From the NCBI RefSeq assembly GCF_041378895.1, contig NZ_CP144212.1:2651501-2715500 (forward strand): a stretch of 64,000 bases of DNA. The letters run 5' to 3'. A program made the translations under genes and the position numbers. Origin of the DNA: Dechloromonas sp. ZY10 (GTDB lineage: Bacteria > Pseudomonadota > Gammaproteobacteria > Burkholderiales > Rhodocyclaceae). Below, one piece after another: positions 34,025-42,693 of the stretch; within the stretch, counting starts at the first letter, position 1; every line of letters starts with the position of its first letter. The notes beneath the pieces were generated by a model. The model was not told where the DNA came from. It searched no databases and was given only the letters and a program-made list of their open reading frames with translations.

Positions 34025-34630
34025 TCACTTCCGGTCGCCGTGCATGTACTCGACCAGGCGCACGGCCTGCTGCTCCATCTCGACCACGAAGCCATCGACC
34101 AGCGCCCGGAAATGGCGCCAGAAGATCATGCTCGGAATCGCAATGAAGATGCCAAAGCCGGTGTTGTACAGCGCAATCGAAATCCCGTGCGCCAGCTGCT
34201 GCGGATTGCCGCTGCCCGGTGCTTGCGCGCCAAAAATCTCGATCATCCCGACCACCGTGCCAAACAAGCCCATCAGCGGGCTGATCGAGGCGATGGTGCC
34301 GAGCGTGGTCAGGTAGCGACTGAGTTCATGGGTGACAGCCGAACCGGCCTCCTCGATCGACTCTTTCATCACCTCGCGGGAGTTATCCACATTGCGCAGG
34401 CCAGCCGCCAGTACGCGACCCAACGGGGAATGACGCTCCAGGTTGTCGAGCAGGGCGGTGTTGTCCTGGCCGCGCTTGAATTCACCGACGGCATTTTGCA
34501 ACAAGCCGGGCGGAACGATCTTGCTGCGACGCAGCGCAACCAGACGCTCGATGATCAGGGCGACGGCAATGATGGAGGCCAGCAACAAGGGCCAGATTGG
34601 CCAGCCGGCCGCTTTGACGATTTCGAACAC
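34025..34630 (-). CDS. exbB: ExbB/MotA/TolQ-type proton channel protein
   Basis: A 201-residue membrane protein with three predicted helices. The segment TTLGTIASISPLMGLFGTVVGMI carries the conserved channel-forming threonine and glycines, and the last helix is NTGFGIFIAIPSMIFW. It forms a proton channel with ExbD. It is the first gene of a tight run continuing into exbD, lpxK, the Trm112-like gene and kdsB, an order seen in many Betaproteobacteria. Confidence 0.88.
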   Translation of the reverse strand: MFEIVKAAGWPIWPLLLASIIAVALIIERLVALRRSKIVPPGLLQNAVGEFKRGQDNTALLDNLERHSPLGRVLAAGLRNVDNSREVMKESIEEAGSAVTHELSRYLTTLGTIASISPLMGLFGTVVGMIEIFGAQAPGSGNPQQLAHGISIALYNTGFGIFIAIPSMIFWRHFRALVDGFVVEMEQQAVRLVEYMHGDRK

Positions 34631-34729
34631 TTCAATTTCCCCGGTGGAATGTCAGCCCGCGATTTTGCCCTGCCCCCCGACGCAGGGCAAGCCAGCTTGC
34701 TTGCGGCAAAATGCCACACCTCCGGCCGC

Positions 34730-34752
34730 TTATCCCCAGAAGCTGTGGATAA
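34730..34752. promoter_or_regulatory. Pair of inverted DnaA-box-like sequences
   Basis: TTATCCCCA (34730-34738) and TGTGGATAA (34744-34752, the exact reverse complement of TTATCCACA) face each other five bases apart. An A/T-rich stretch follows at about 34818-34875. They lie in the 294-base divergent gap between exbB and xseA, where no gene was seen. They may bind DnaA, but dnaA, dnaN and gidA are not nearby. Confidence 0.45.
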
Positions 34753-34924
34753 ACCTGTGCACGAGCTGTCAGCAGAATGACAAAAGCCACAGATTTAAAG
34801 GCTCCGGCCTACCCTGCCCAAAAAAAGAGCAAAACAGCAATAACAAATAAAAACAACAGTTTACAAAGTATGCGCGACTGTCAAGCCCTGCCTGAGCCAC
34901 CGCTTCGCCAGTAGAATCGCGCCC

Positions 34925-36304
34925 ATGCCCACGCCTCACCTCCCTGTAGACAACCCGGTCCTCAGCGTTTCGGCACTCAATCGCCGGGTACGCGACTGCC
35001 TCGAACAAAACTTCCCGCTCAGTTGGGTTGCCGGCGAAATCTCGAATCTGACCCAGGCTGCTTCGGGCCACGTCTATTTCTCGCTGAAGGACGCCCAGGC
35101 GCAGGTCCGCTGCGTGATGTGGCGCAGCCGGGCGCAATTGCTCGGCTGGCGGCTGGAGAACGGGCAGAAAGTCGAAGTCCGGGCGCTGGTATCGTTTTAC
35201 GAGCCGCGCGGAGAATTCCAGCTCAGCGTCGAAGCCATCCGCCGTGCCGGCCAGGGCGATCTGTTCGAGCGCTTTTTACGGCTCAAGGCCAAGCTCGAAG
35301 GCGAAGGCCTGTTTGCCCCTGAACGTAAGCGCCCACTCGCGGAACATCCCCGCTCACTAGCCATCGTCACCAGCCCGCAAGCGGCCGCCCTGCGCGACGT
35401 GCTAAGCACCTTGCGGCGGCGTGCGCCCTACCTGCAACTGACCCTCTACCCGACCCTGGTCCAGGGAGAGGGTGCCGGCGAACGCATCGCAGCCGCCCTC
35501 GCGACAGCGGCTGCCGGCGCTCACGACACGATCATTCTCTGCCGTGGCGGCGGCAGTATCGAAGACCTGTGGGCCTTCAACGAAGAAGTCGTCGCCCGGG
35601 CGATTGCCGCCAGCGCCGTGCCAGTCATCAGCGGTGTCGGCCATGAAACCGACTTCACCATTGCCGACTTTGTCGCCGACCTGCGCGCCCCGACCCCAAC
35701 CGCTGCCGCCGAACTGGCAGCCCCCGACCGCGTCACCCTGCTCGCCCGACTCGCCGATTGCCAACGAAGGCTCAAACGCGCAAGTGAGCGCCTGCTCGCA
35801 CAAGATCGCCAGCAACTCGACCTGCTCGCTGCCCGCCTGCTTCATCCGGCGCAACGCCTGCATCAGCAACGCCAGACCCTGCACGCCCTGGGCGCGGCAC
35901 TAGGTTTTGCAAGCGAGCGCATGCTTGCGCGTCGCCGCGAGCGTTTAAGCCAACTTCAGCGCGAATTGCAACGCCGGCGACCGCAAGCCGAACGGCACCA
36001 GACGCAGCTGGGCGAACTCGGTCACCGACTGGCACAAGCCCTGCACCGCCGCCTCGACGGCAAAAAAATGCAACTAAACACGCTGGCCGCCAGTCTGAAG
36101 CAACTCGATCCCCATGCGGTGCTGACCCGCGGCTACGCGATCGCCGTCGGTGCCGACGGACGCAGCATCCGCGATGCCGCTCAGCTGACCCCGGGCAGCC
36201 GGCTGCAACTGAGCTTTGCCCGAGGTCGCGCAGCGGTCACGGTCGACGCGGTAGCCAGCGAAAAAAGCGCTCCGCCGGTTGTCGCCACCCCGGAAGCCCA
36301 ATAG
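34925..36304 (+). CDS. xseA: Exodeoxyribonuclease VII large subunit
   Basis: Catalytic subunit of the single-strand exonuclease VII. The 459-residue product has an N-terminal OB-fold ([28 protein letters not shown]), the catalytic core with [12 protein letters not shown] and [28 protein letters not shown], and a long coiled coil of Gln/Arg/Leu repeats to the end, closed by a [12 protein letters not shown] segment. The small subunit gene xseB is not in the window. A TAGAAT hexamer lies just before the start codon. Confidence 0.96.
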   Translation: MPTPHLPVDNPVLSVSALNRRVRDCLEQNFPLSWVAGEISNLTQAASGHVYFSLKDAQAQVRCVMWRSRAQLLGWRLENGQKVEVRALVSFYEPRGEFQLSVEAIRRAGQGDLFERFLRLKAKLEGEGLFAPERKRPLAEHPRSLAIVTSPQAAALRDVLSTLRRRAPYLQLTLYPTLVQGEGAGERIAAALATAAAGAHDTIILCRGGGSIEDLWAFNEEVVARAIAASAVPVISGVGHETDFTIADFVADLRAPTPTAAAELAAPDRVTLLARLADCQRRLKRASERLLAQDRQQLDLLAARLLHPAQRLHQQRQTLHALGAALGFASERMLARRRERLSQLQRELQRRRPQAERHQTQLGELGHRLAQALHRRLDGKKMQLNTLAASLKQLDPHAVLTRGYAIAVGADGRSIRDAAQLTPGSRLQLSFARGRAAVTVDAVASEKSAPPVVATPEAQ

Positions 36305-36307
36305 AAT
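36279..36307 (+). promoter_or_regulatory. Probable sigma-70 promoter of sodB
   Basis: TTGTCG (36279-36284) and TAGAAT (36302-36307) are spaced by 17 bases and lie at the end of xseA, 35 bases before the sodB start codon. Confidence 0.55.
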
Positions 36308-36341
36308 TTTTGCTTTACCCCTGAAAACAACGGAGAAAACC

Positions 36342-36929
36342 ATGGAACATCAACTGCCCGCCCTGCCCTACGCCAAGGACGCACTGGCTCCGCACATGTC
36401 CGCCGAGACTTTCGACTACCACTACAGCAAGCACCACAACGCCTACGTGGTTAACCTGAACAACCTGATCAAGGGTACCGAGTACGAAGCCCTTGACCTC
36501 GAAGCCATCGTCAAGAAGGCCCCGGCCGGCGGCATCTACAACAACGCTGCCCAGGTCTGGAACCACACCTTCTTCTGGAACTGCATGACCCCGAACGGCG
36601 GCGGCGCTCCGAGCGGCGCCCTGGCCGACGCGATCAATGCCAAGTGGGGTTCGCTGGATGCCTTCAAGGCCGCCTTCCAGGCTTCCGCCGTCGGCAACTT
36701 CGGTTCCGGCTGGACCTGGCTGGTCAAGAAGGCCGACGGTTCCCTCGACATCGTCAACATGGGCGCCGCCGGCACCCCGCTGACCACCGGCGACAAGGCC
36801 CTGCTCTGCGTCGACGTCTGGGAACACGCCTACTACATCGACTACCGCAACCTGCGTCCGAAGTTCGTCGAAACCTTCCTCAACCATCTGGTCAACTGGA
36901 ACTTCGCTGCCGCCAATTTCGCCGGCTAA
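36342..36929 (+). CDS. sodB: Superoxide dismutase (Fe type)
   Basis: Converts superoxide to oxygen and hydrogen peroxide in the cytoplasm. At 195 residues it has the normal length. Metal ligands are visible as His in ETFDYHYSKHH, His in NHTFFWNCM, and the Asp and His of DVWEHAYYIDY. The GGGAPSGALADAI segment and the residues around the ligands favour iron over manganese. GGAG lies just upstream of ATG 36342, and a terminator follows. Confidence 0.96.
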   Translation: MEHQLPALPYAKDALAPHMSAETFDYHYSKHHNAYVVNLNNLIKGTEYEALDLEAIVKKAPAGGIYNNAAQVWNHTFFWNCMTPNGGGAPSGALADAINAKWGSLDAFKAAFQASAVGNFGSGWTWLVKKADGSLDIVNMGAAGTPLTTGDKALLCVDVWEHAYYIDYRNLRPKFVETFLNHLVNWNFAAANFAG

Positions 36930-36952
36930 GCGACTCCCCGCCAAGCAGAACG

Positions 36953-36977
36953 ACCCCGCCACGTGCGGGGTTTTTTT
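36953..36977 (+). terminator. Terminator of sodB
   Basis: Seven-pair stem ACCCCGC / GCGGGGT with a five-base loop followed by seven T, 23 bases after the stop codon. Confidence 0.92.
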
Positions 36978-37045
36978 GTGCACTGCAACTTGCCTGCCGC
37001 CTGCACCATGGCTAATGTCAGCATTCAGCCAAACCAAGGGCAGCC

Positions 37046-38206
37046 ATGAGCGAACCTGATTTCCCCCACAGCGGCAGCCGCCTGCTGGTCGTCGATGATG
37101 ACCGCCTCTGCCGGACCACGCACCGTTTGATGCTGGCGAAGCATTTTGACGTGCTTTCTGCCGCCTCCGGTGAGGAAGCACTCACCTTGTGCGACCAGGC
37201 CCTGCCCGACCTGATCCTGCTCGACGTGACCATGCCCGGTCTCGATGGCTACCAGACCTGTCGCCTGCTGCGCGAACGCCATCCGCGCATACCGATCATC
37301 TTCGTCACCGGCTGCCAGACGCTGGACGAGCACTTAACAGCCTTCGAAGCCGGCGGCGACGATCTGATCGTCAAGCCGGTCGAATACGAGATCCTGCTCC
37401 ACAAGATCCGCCTGGCCTTGCAGCGCCACGCGACCGCCGCCCAGTTGCAGGCCGAAAAGGACAACCTGCACAGCATGGCGATGCAGTTCCTGTCCTCGGC
37501 TGGTGAAAACGGCACCCTGCTCAACTTCACCCGCGCTGCGATCCAGTGCCGCGATTACGGCACGCTGTCCGAGCAACTGGTCGCCGCGATCCGCGAATTC
37601 GATCTCGGCTGCAGCGTGATGATCCGCCACGGCGGCGAAACCACCATCCGCACCGGTGCCGGCGAGCCCTCGCCACTGGAACAGGCGATTCTCGAACACG
37701 CCTCGACCATGGGCCGGATTTTCCAGTTGGGCAGCCAGTGCGTATTCAATTACGACCATGTTTCGATTGTCGTGCGCGGCCTGCCCGAAGACGAAGACAA
37801 GCGCGGCCGCATCCGCGACAACCTGACCATCCTTGCCGAAACCGCCGAAGGCCTGTGCGACAACGTCGCGATGCGGCAAAAATCCGGCGCCCATGCCGAA
37901 CAGCTGCAACTGGCGCTGGGCGGCGCGGTCGCGTCGATTGAAAGCCTGCGCCTGCGCCAGCAGCAATTGCTGCTCGACAGCCGCCTGCTGCTGCAGGAGA
38001 TGATCGACAGCATCGAAAAGGCTTATGCCTGGCTCGACACCGCCCCCAACCAGGAACAGGCGATCAGCAGCACGATGGAAGCAGCGGTGCACAAGGTGCT
38101 GGACATGCTCACTGCCGGCAACCAGAAAGACGCGGCTGATTTTCAGAGCGTGCTCGACGCGCTGCGCGGCCCCGGTGCCGGCAACGACGACGTCAGCCTG
38201 TTCTGA
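37046..38206 (+). CDS. Response regulator with unclassified C-terminal domain
   Basis: A 386-residue protein. Residues about 12-130 form a receiver domain: acidic pair VVDDDR, phospho-acceptor Asp in LILLDVTMPG, the switch Thr/Ser in FVTGCQ and the conserved Lys in DLIVKPVEY. The remaining 250 residues contain a short coiled coil, a GAF-like region (EFDLGCSVMIRHGGETTIRTG) and a long helical end. There is no DNA-binding, GGDEF or phosphatase motif that I recognise, so the output is unknown. No kinase gene is adjacent. Confidence 0.8.
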   Translation: MSEPDFPHSGSRLLVVDDDRLCRTTHRLMLAKHFDVLSAASGEEALTLCDQALPDLILLDVTMPGLDGYQTCRLLRERHPRIPIIFVTGCQTLDEHLTAFEAGGDDLIVKPVEYEILLHKIRLALQRHATAAQLQAEKDNLHSMAMQFLSSAGENGTLLNFTRAAIQCRDYGTLSEQLVAAIREFDLGCSVMIRHGGETTIRTGAGEPSPLEQAILEHASTMGRIFQLGSQCVFNYDHVSIVVRGLPEDEDKRGRIRDNLTILAETAEGLCDNVAMRQKSGAHAEQLQLALGGAVASIESLRLRQQQLLLDSRLLLQEMIDSIEKAYAWLDTAPNQEQAISSTMEAAVHKVLDMLTAGNQKDAADFQSVLDALRGPGAGNDDVSLF

Positions 38207-38224
38207 CCGGGCGCCGCGCCTGGC

Positions 38225-38764
38225 TCAGCCGGTGAGGGCCCGGATCGCCGGCAGGAAGACCTCGCAAACACTGACCTGCTGCCCGCCCAGCGCGTGCGTC
38301 GAACGGCGCGCCCAGAGTTGCGGCGGCAGGGCGCTGCCGGCTGGCAGCGCTGCCAGCGCGGCGCGATACAGCGGGTCGCGCCGGTCCAGCCGGGTACACT
38401 CGATGGCCCCCCGGCAAAAGCCCGGATAGGCAAACAGCAAGGAACCCAGCGAACGGCTGCCGAGTCGGGCCAGCCAGCGGTTGAGGCGGCCGCGCCCCAC
38501 GGTCGACAGCGTGGTGTGGGCAAAAATCACCGGCACCCCGTCGCAACAGAGCAGGACTTCGCGCACCAGCGTCTGGCGCGCCCGCGCCGGCTTGGCGGCG
38601 ACCAGGTCCGGCGCCCGCCCCTGGGCGAGCAGACACACCTGGAAATGCCGGCACCGGCCCTGGCAGCGCCGGGTCAGCGAACCCGGCTCCAGCAACCAGG
38701 AACGCAGCCAGGCTTCGGGCGCTGGCGCCGCCAGCGTGGCGCGCCAGGATTTGCGCAGCCGCAC
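38225..38764 (-). CDS. ubiC: Chorismate--pyruvate lyase
   Basis: Releases pyruvate from chorismate to give 4-hydroxybenzoate for ubiquinone. The 179-residue product fits the family: WLLEPGSLTRRC near the N-terminus, the VREVLLCCDGVPVIFAHTTL core, the GSLLFAYPG segment and the C-terminal VCEVFLPA with the catalytic Glu. It starts at GTG 38764, six bases after the DUF192 gene. A near-copy of the palindromic repeat (ACGGTCGACAGC, 38499-38510) lies in frame and encodes part of TTLSTVGRG. Confidence 0.88.
   Translation of the reverse strand: MRLRKSWRATLAAPAPEAWLRSWLLEPGSLTRRCQGRCRHFQVCLLAQGRAPDLVAAKPARARQTLVREVLLCCDGVPVIFAHTTLSTVGRGRLNRWLARLGSRSLGSLLFAYPGFCRGAIECTRLDRRDPLYRAALAALPAGSALPPQLWARRSTHALGGQQVSVCEVFLPAIRALTG
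38499..38510. repeat. Near-exact palindromic repeat inside ubiC (site I)
   Basis: ACGGTCGACAGC keeps the first nine bases of the core; GCAAAAATC lies downstream. It is translated as part of ubiC. Confidence 0.45.
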
Positions 38765-38770
38765 CGGCGT

Positions 38771-39214
38771 TTACCGTGGCTGCGGCGCGCGCTCGATGCC
38801 GCCGATCTTGCTGCCGGATTTGATCCCGCGTTCGCGGAACCAGCCGAGGTTCATTTCCAGCGCAAACCGTGCCGGGCGCTTGGCGCAGTGGCTGTCCTCG
38901 GTTTGCGGCTGCATGTCCTCGATATTGATCACCACACCGTTGTCGTCGATGAAGGCGACCGACAGCGGCAGCAGCGTGTTGCGCATCCACATGCAGTGGG
39001 TATTCGCCTGCGGAAACACGAACAGCATGCCATGGTGCTGCGGCATGCTCTTGCGGTGCATCAGGCCGAGCATGCGGTTCTGCTGGTCGGCGGCAACTTC
39101 GGTATCAATCCGGTACATGCCGGCGGTCAGCTCCATGCGCGGCATCTCGGCCTGCGCCACTGGCACCAGAACAAGCGCCAGCAAGCCGGCGAGGAGGGAA
39201 AAAATGGATTTCAT
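38771..39214 (-). CDS. Exported DUF192 protein
   Basis: A 147-residue protein with a signal peptide (SLLAGLLALVLVPVAQA). The mature part has the DUF192 signatures VAADQQNRMLGLMHRKSMP, GMLFVFPQANTHCMWMRNTLLPLSVAFID and the closing LEMNLGWFRERGIKSGSKI. The family is widespread and periplasmic, with no settled function. It lies between ubiC and the Lys-rich peptide gene on the same strand. Confidence 0.85.
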   Translation of the reverse strand: MKSIFSLLAGLLALVLVPVAQAEMPRMELTAGMYRIDTEVAADQQNRMLGLMHRKSMPQHHGMLFVFPQANTHCMWMRNTLLPLSVAFIDDNGVVINIEDMQPQTEDSHCAKRPARFALEMNLGWFRERGIKSGSKIGGIERAPQPR

Positions 39215-39226
39215 GCGACTCCGGAA

Positions 39227-39451
39227 TTACTGGGCGGCCACGCGCGGACCGGCGTAAGCACGCTGCGACACGCGCTTGGCCTTTTTCGCAGACAGCGATT
39301 TCTTCGCCTTCTTGGCCTTGACGCTTTTGCCGGCCTTGGCCTTGTGCATCTTGACGGCCTTGACGCCGTGCTTGTGACGCGGCGCGGCTTCGGCGACGAA
39401 AGAGGTGGAAACGAGGGCAAAGGCAGCCAGCAGGCTGATCAGCTTTTTCAT
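39227..39451 (-). CDS. Small exported lysine-rich protein
   Basis: A 74-residue protein starting MKKLISLLAAFALVSTSFVAEA, a clear signal peptide. The mature part is about half Lys, Ala, Arg and His (HKAKAGKSVKAKKAKKS) and has no hydrophobic core, so it is probably disordered. I do not recognise a family. Its ATG overlaps the stop codon of the pseudouridine synthase (ATGA), and the DUF192 gene follows after 12 bases. Confidence 0.65.
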   Translation of the reverse strand: MKKLISLLAAFALVSTSFVAEAAPRHKHGVKAVKMHKAKAGKSVKAKKAKKSLSAKKAKRVSQRAYAGPRVAAQ

Positions 39452-40077
39452 GGTGTGTATTTTCCTGTTTTTTTGCGGGAAGGGGGCGCTACCGGACGCT
39501 GCGCCAAGGCAGCCGGCGGCGCCAGATCGGCCAGACCACCGACGAATTGACGCCACTCGCCGGGCGCCAGTCCGGCCAGGTCGAGCCGGCCAATCGCCGC
39601 CCGAACCAGGCGCAGCGTAGGATAGCCGATGGCCGCCGTCATCTTCCTGACCTGCCGGTTCTTGCCCTCGCTGATGCGGATTTCCAGCCAGCTGGTCGGA
39701 ATTGCCGCCCGGTAGCGGATCGGCGGATCGCGCTCCCACAGCCCTGCGGGCGCGTCGATCAGCCGCACCTTGGCGGGTTTGGCAACGTAGTCGGACAAGG
39801 CGATCCCGGCGCGCAGCCGGTCGAGCGCCGCTTCGTCGGGAATACCCTCGACCTGCGCCCAGTAGGTTTTTTCCAGCTTGTGCTTGGGCTCGGCGATGCG
39901 CGCCTGCAACTGGCCGTCGTCGGTCAGCAGCAGCAGTCCTTCGCTGTCGGCATCGAGGCGGCCGGCGACATACACCCCCTTGAGCGGGATGAACTCGGCC
40001 AGCGCCCGCCACTTCCCCTCGGGGGTGAATTGGCTGAGCACGCCATAAGGCTTGTTGAAAACGACGATCCGGGCCAC
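39448..40077 (-). CDS. rluE: RsuA/RluE-family pseudouridine synthase
   Basis: Isomerises a uridine in rRNA. The 209-residue frame from GTG 40077 starts VARIVVFNKPYGVLSQF and holds the catalytic motif AGRLDADSEGLLLLTDDG, with the nucleophilic Asp, at about residues 38-55. The later segments ISEGKNRQVRKMTAAIGYPTLRLVR are typical. It lacks an N-terminal S4 domain, which fits RluE rather than RsuA. The frame is open much further upstream, but that part is non-conserved and contains a palindromic repeat. The exact target base is inferred. Confidence 0.85.
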   Translation of the reverse strand: MARIVVFNKPYGVLSQFTPEGKWRALAEFIPLKGVYVAGRLDADSEGLLLLTDDGQLQARIAEPKHKLEKTYWAQVEGIPDEAALDRLRAGIALSDYVAKPAKVRLIDAPAGLWERDPPIRYRAAIPTSWLEIRISEGKNRQVRKMTAAIGYPTLRLVRAAIGRLDLAGLAPGEWRQFVGGLADLAPPAALAQRPVAPPSRKKTGKYTP

Positions 40078-40140
40078 GAAATACCAGCGAGGCAGAAAAA
40101 AACGGATTGTGCGCCAGCCGCCGCGCCGGCGTCGAGCGGG

Positions 40141-40182
40141 TTTTTGCCCTTTTTCACGGTCGACCGTGAAAATCAGGGAAAA
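40141..40182. repeat. Palindromic repeat, exact core, best symmetric copy (site J)
   Basis: A perfect 22-bp palindrome TTTTCACGGTC / GACCGTGAAAA (40151-40172) lies within a 42-base unit that ends in T5 on the left and A4 on the right, with GC-rich spacers between. It lies in the gap between the SpmA/SpmB-like gene and the pseudouridine synthase gene. Confidence 0.93.
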
Positions 40183-40226
40183 CCCGCAAGTCGACCAGGC
40201 GGGCAGCCAGGAGGCCAGGCGGCGGC

Positions 40227-41513
40227 TCAGTGATAAAAGGCGTAGCCGATCAAGATTGCACCGACCAGCCCGACCGCGTCGGCGATCAGGCCGCCGGCCA
40301 CCGCGTAGCGGGTTTGCGTGATGCCGACGCTGCCGAAATACACCGCCAGCACATAGAAGGTGGTTTCGGTCGAGCCCTGGATGATCGCCGCCAGCCGCCC
40401 GGCGAAGGAATCGACGCCGTAGGTGGTCATTACATCGACCATCAAGCCGCGCGCGCCGCTGCCCGACAGGGTTTTCATCAGCCCGACCGGCAGCGCCGGG
40501 ACAAAATCGGTATTCAGCCCCAGCCCGCGCACGCCCCAGGCGATGCCCTCGACCAGCCAGCCCATGCCGCCGCTGGCGCGGAACAGCGCAATCGCCGCCA
40601 GCATCGCGACCAGGTAAGGCACGATCTGGATCGCGACATTGAAGCCATCCTTGGCGCCCTCGACAAAGCTGGCGTACACATCGACGCCGCGCCAGGCGGC
40701 GACGCCGACAAAGAGCCCGATGATCGCCAGCACCGTGCCGCTGCCCAGCGCCCCCATCGCCCGCGCCATTTCTTCCGGCGGCAAGCCGCCCAGCCACAGG
40801 TACAGCCCGGCGAGCAGCGCGGCAAAACCGGCAAAGAAGACCAGTACCGGCCGGCACAACAGGTTGATGCGCTGCCAGCGGGCGACCGCGATCAGCCCGG
40901 CGGTAAACGAGACAAAGGTCGCCAGCAGGGTCGGCAGAAAGATGTCGGCGGCGTTGAAGCCGACCAGCCCCTGCTTGAGCGCCAGGCTCTGGCGGATCGC
41001 GATCACCGAGGTCGGGATCAGGGTGATCCCGGCGGTATTGAGGACCAGGAACATCAGCATCGGGTCGCTCGCCACCGTCTTCTGCGGGTTGATCTCCTGC
41101 AGTTCGCGCATCGCCTTCAGCCCCAGCGGCGTCGCCGCGTTGTCGAGGCCGAGCAGGTTGGCCGAAAAATTCATCGCGATGCTGCCGCTGGCCGGGTGCC
41201 CCGGCGGAATCGCCGGAAAGATGCAGCGGAAAAACGGCGCCAGCAGCCGCGCCAGCGCCTCGATCAGGCCGCCGCGCTCGCCCACCTTCATCACCCCCAG
41301 CCACAGGCTCATCAGCCCGACCAGCCCGAGCGCGATGTCGAAACTGGTCTTGGCGCTGTCGAACAAAGCTGTCAGCAGCCGCGCAAAGACCTCGACATCG
41401 CCGTGCAGCGCCTGCCACGACGCCGCCGCGAAGGCGAACAAGACAAAAGCAATCCAGATCCGGTTGAGCACGCTGTACGGGGCGGCGGCAGGCCGCGCAA
41501 AAGGCAAAGGCAC
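40227..41513 (-). CDS. SpmA/SpmB-like nucleoside-recognition (gate domain) membrane protein
   Basis: A 428-residue protein with about ten membrane helices in two related halves. Each half carries a gate/nucleoside-recognition domain: the first with GLMSLWLGVMKVGERGGLIEAL and MNFSANLLGLDNAATPLGLKAM, the second with FVEGAKDGFNVAIQIVPYLVAMLAAIALFRASGG and GSTETTFYVLAVYFGSVGI. In Bacillus the halves are the separate SpmA and SpmB; fused forms occur in many proteobacteria without sporulation. The transported or bound substrate is unknown. Confidence 0.85.
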   Translation of the reverse strand: MPLPFARPAAAPYSVLNRIWIAFVLFAFAAASWQALHGDVEVFARLLTALFDSAKTSFDIALGLVGLMSLWLGVMKVGERGGLIEALARLLAPFFRCIFPAIPPGHPASGSIAMNFSANLLGLDNAATPLGLKAMRELQEINPQKTVASDPMLMFLVLNTAGITLIPTSVIAIRQSLALKQGLVGFNAADIFLPTLLATFVSFTAGLIAVARWQRINLLCRPVLVFFAGFAALLAGLYLWLGGLPPEEMARAMGALGSGTVLAIIGLFVGVAAWRGVDVYASFVEGAKDGFNVAIQIVPYLVAMLAAIALFRASGGMGWLVEGIAWGVRGLGLNTDFVPALPVGLMKTLSGSGARGLMVDVMTTYGVDSFAGRLAAIIQGSTETTFYVLAVYFGSVGITQTRYAVAGGLIADAVGLVGAILIGYAFYH

Positions 41514-41625
41514 AGTTTACGTGAAGACATTGAGCTGCCATAGCCAACACCCCAGAAACCAGCGAGCTCATTGGCATAAAATGCCGTGGTTATTTGTTCC
41601 AACACCAAAAACCGGGAGGGATTGC

Positions 41626-42693
41626 ATGTCTTTACATCGCCATTACGCGTTATTTTTTTCCGCAGCGAGTTTGCTATTTGCCGGCTGCGTTCCACAATCG
41701 GGCATGCCGGTCAAACCCACTGAGCAGGTTGAAAGCCCCGCTCAAATCCCGACCTCTGCCGAAACCGTAAAAGCCTCACCAATCGGCAGCAGGCCGTCCG
41801 GCAAACTCTCCTGCAAGGCGATCAACGGCACATTGGTTTCTCTACGCGCAGAAATCGAGCGCCTTGAGGAATTGGATGCCGAAGCCCGCCAGAAGATGGC
41901 AACCCAAGCCTCTACCGGCTCCCTCTTCCTCTCGGCACTGAATCCGGCGAATTTCGGCAACTCCCCATTCGCCAAACAACTGAGTCTGCAACCTTCCCCC
42001 CGGCTGATCGCGGCAGACCTGGAGCGACTCGAACTGGAGCAACTGGCGCAGGAACAAAAATGCAAACTTTCGCCTGACGCCACCCTCCCCCCTTCCTTGA
42101 ACAAACTCAGTTGTCCGAAAATCCACGCCGAATGGAAGTCATTGACTGACAACCACCTGCAAAACAACCGCGAACTCGACAAGTACAAAAAAATGGCAGA
42201 CGAAAGCAAAAAGTTCGGGATGGTTGCAGGCTCGGCCGGTCTCCTGGCCGGCGCCACCCCGCTGGCTGCCGCCGGGCACCTGGCAGGAAAAATGGAGGTA
42301 GGCCCCCAAAGTTATGAAATGGCACGCCTGACCCAGTCCGCCGTCAGCAAATACTCGGGAGAAGATCTCAAGGCCGCCGCCGCCAGCAAGAAATGTCGAA
42401 TCAGCGACCCTCAGGACCTGGCCAAGCAAACCACCTTCAGCCCACTGATCCGCTCGTGCCGGCTACTGCAGATCGAACTCAGCAATGCCCAGACAGCTGA
42501 AGAAGCAACACACTTGACCACAGGCCAAAAAGTAGCCGGCATACTTGCCATATACACCGCTAGCGGGGTCATCGGCGGGAGCCGGGCCCATGAGGACTAT
42601 AAAAAACAGCGCATCGCAATTGAAAAACAGATGGCCGAGCAGCGCTGTGAGCAATACGTGAAGCGGCTAACGGATGCGGAGCAAATCCATTAA
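41626..42693 (+). CDS. Predicted lipoprotein of unknown family
   Basis: A 355-residue protein with a lipoprotein signal ending LFAGC at residue 21 and GGGAGGG upstream of ATG 41626. The mature part is mostly helical with regularly spaced single cysteines (LSCKAI, EQKCKL, LSCPKI, SKKCRI, IRSCRL, EQRCEQ), giving three Cys pairs that may form disulfides in three repeat-like modules. Two short hydrophobic Ala/Gly-rich segments (GMVAGSAGLLAGATPLAAAG and AGILAIYTASGVIGG) follow modules two and three. I do not recognise it. Base composition is less GC-rich than its neighbours. It overlaps the convergent YkuD gene by 27 bases. Confidence 0.7.
   Translation: MSLHRHYALFFSAASLLFAGCVPQSGMPVKPTEQVESPAQIPTSAETVKASPIGSRPSGKLSCKAINGTLVSLRAEIERLEELDAEARQKMATQASTGSLFLSALNPANFGNSPFAKQLSLQPSPRLIAADLERLELEQLAQEQKCKLSPDATLPPSLNKLSCPKIHAEWKSLTDNHLQNNRELDKYKKMADESKKFGMVAGSAGLLAGATPLAAAGHLAGKMEVGPQSYEMARLTQSAVSKYSGEDLKAAAASKKCRISDPQDLAKQTTFSPLIRSCRLLQIELSNAQTAEEATHLTTGQKVAGILAIYTASGVIGGSRAHEDYKKQRIAIEKQMAEQRCEQYVKRLTDAEQIH

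Noticed and set aside
34631-34924. Replication origin
   Set aside because: Only two DnaA boxes, and none of dnaA, dnaN, rpmH or gidA nearby; kept as a DnaA-box finding only.
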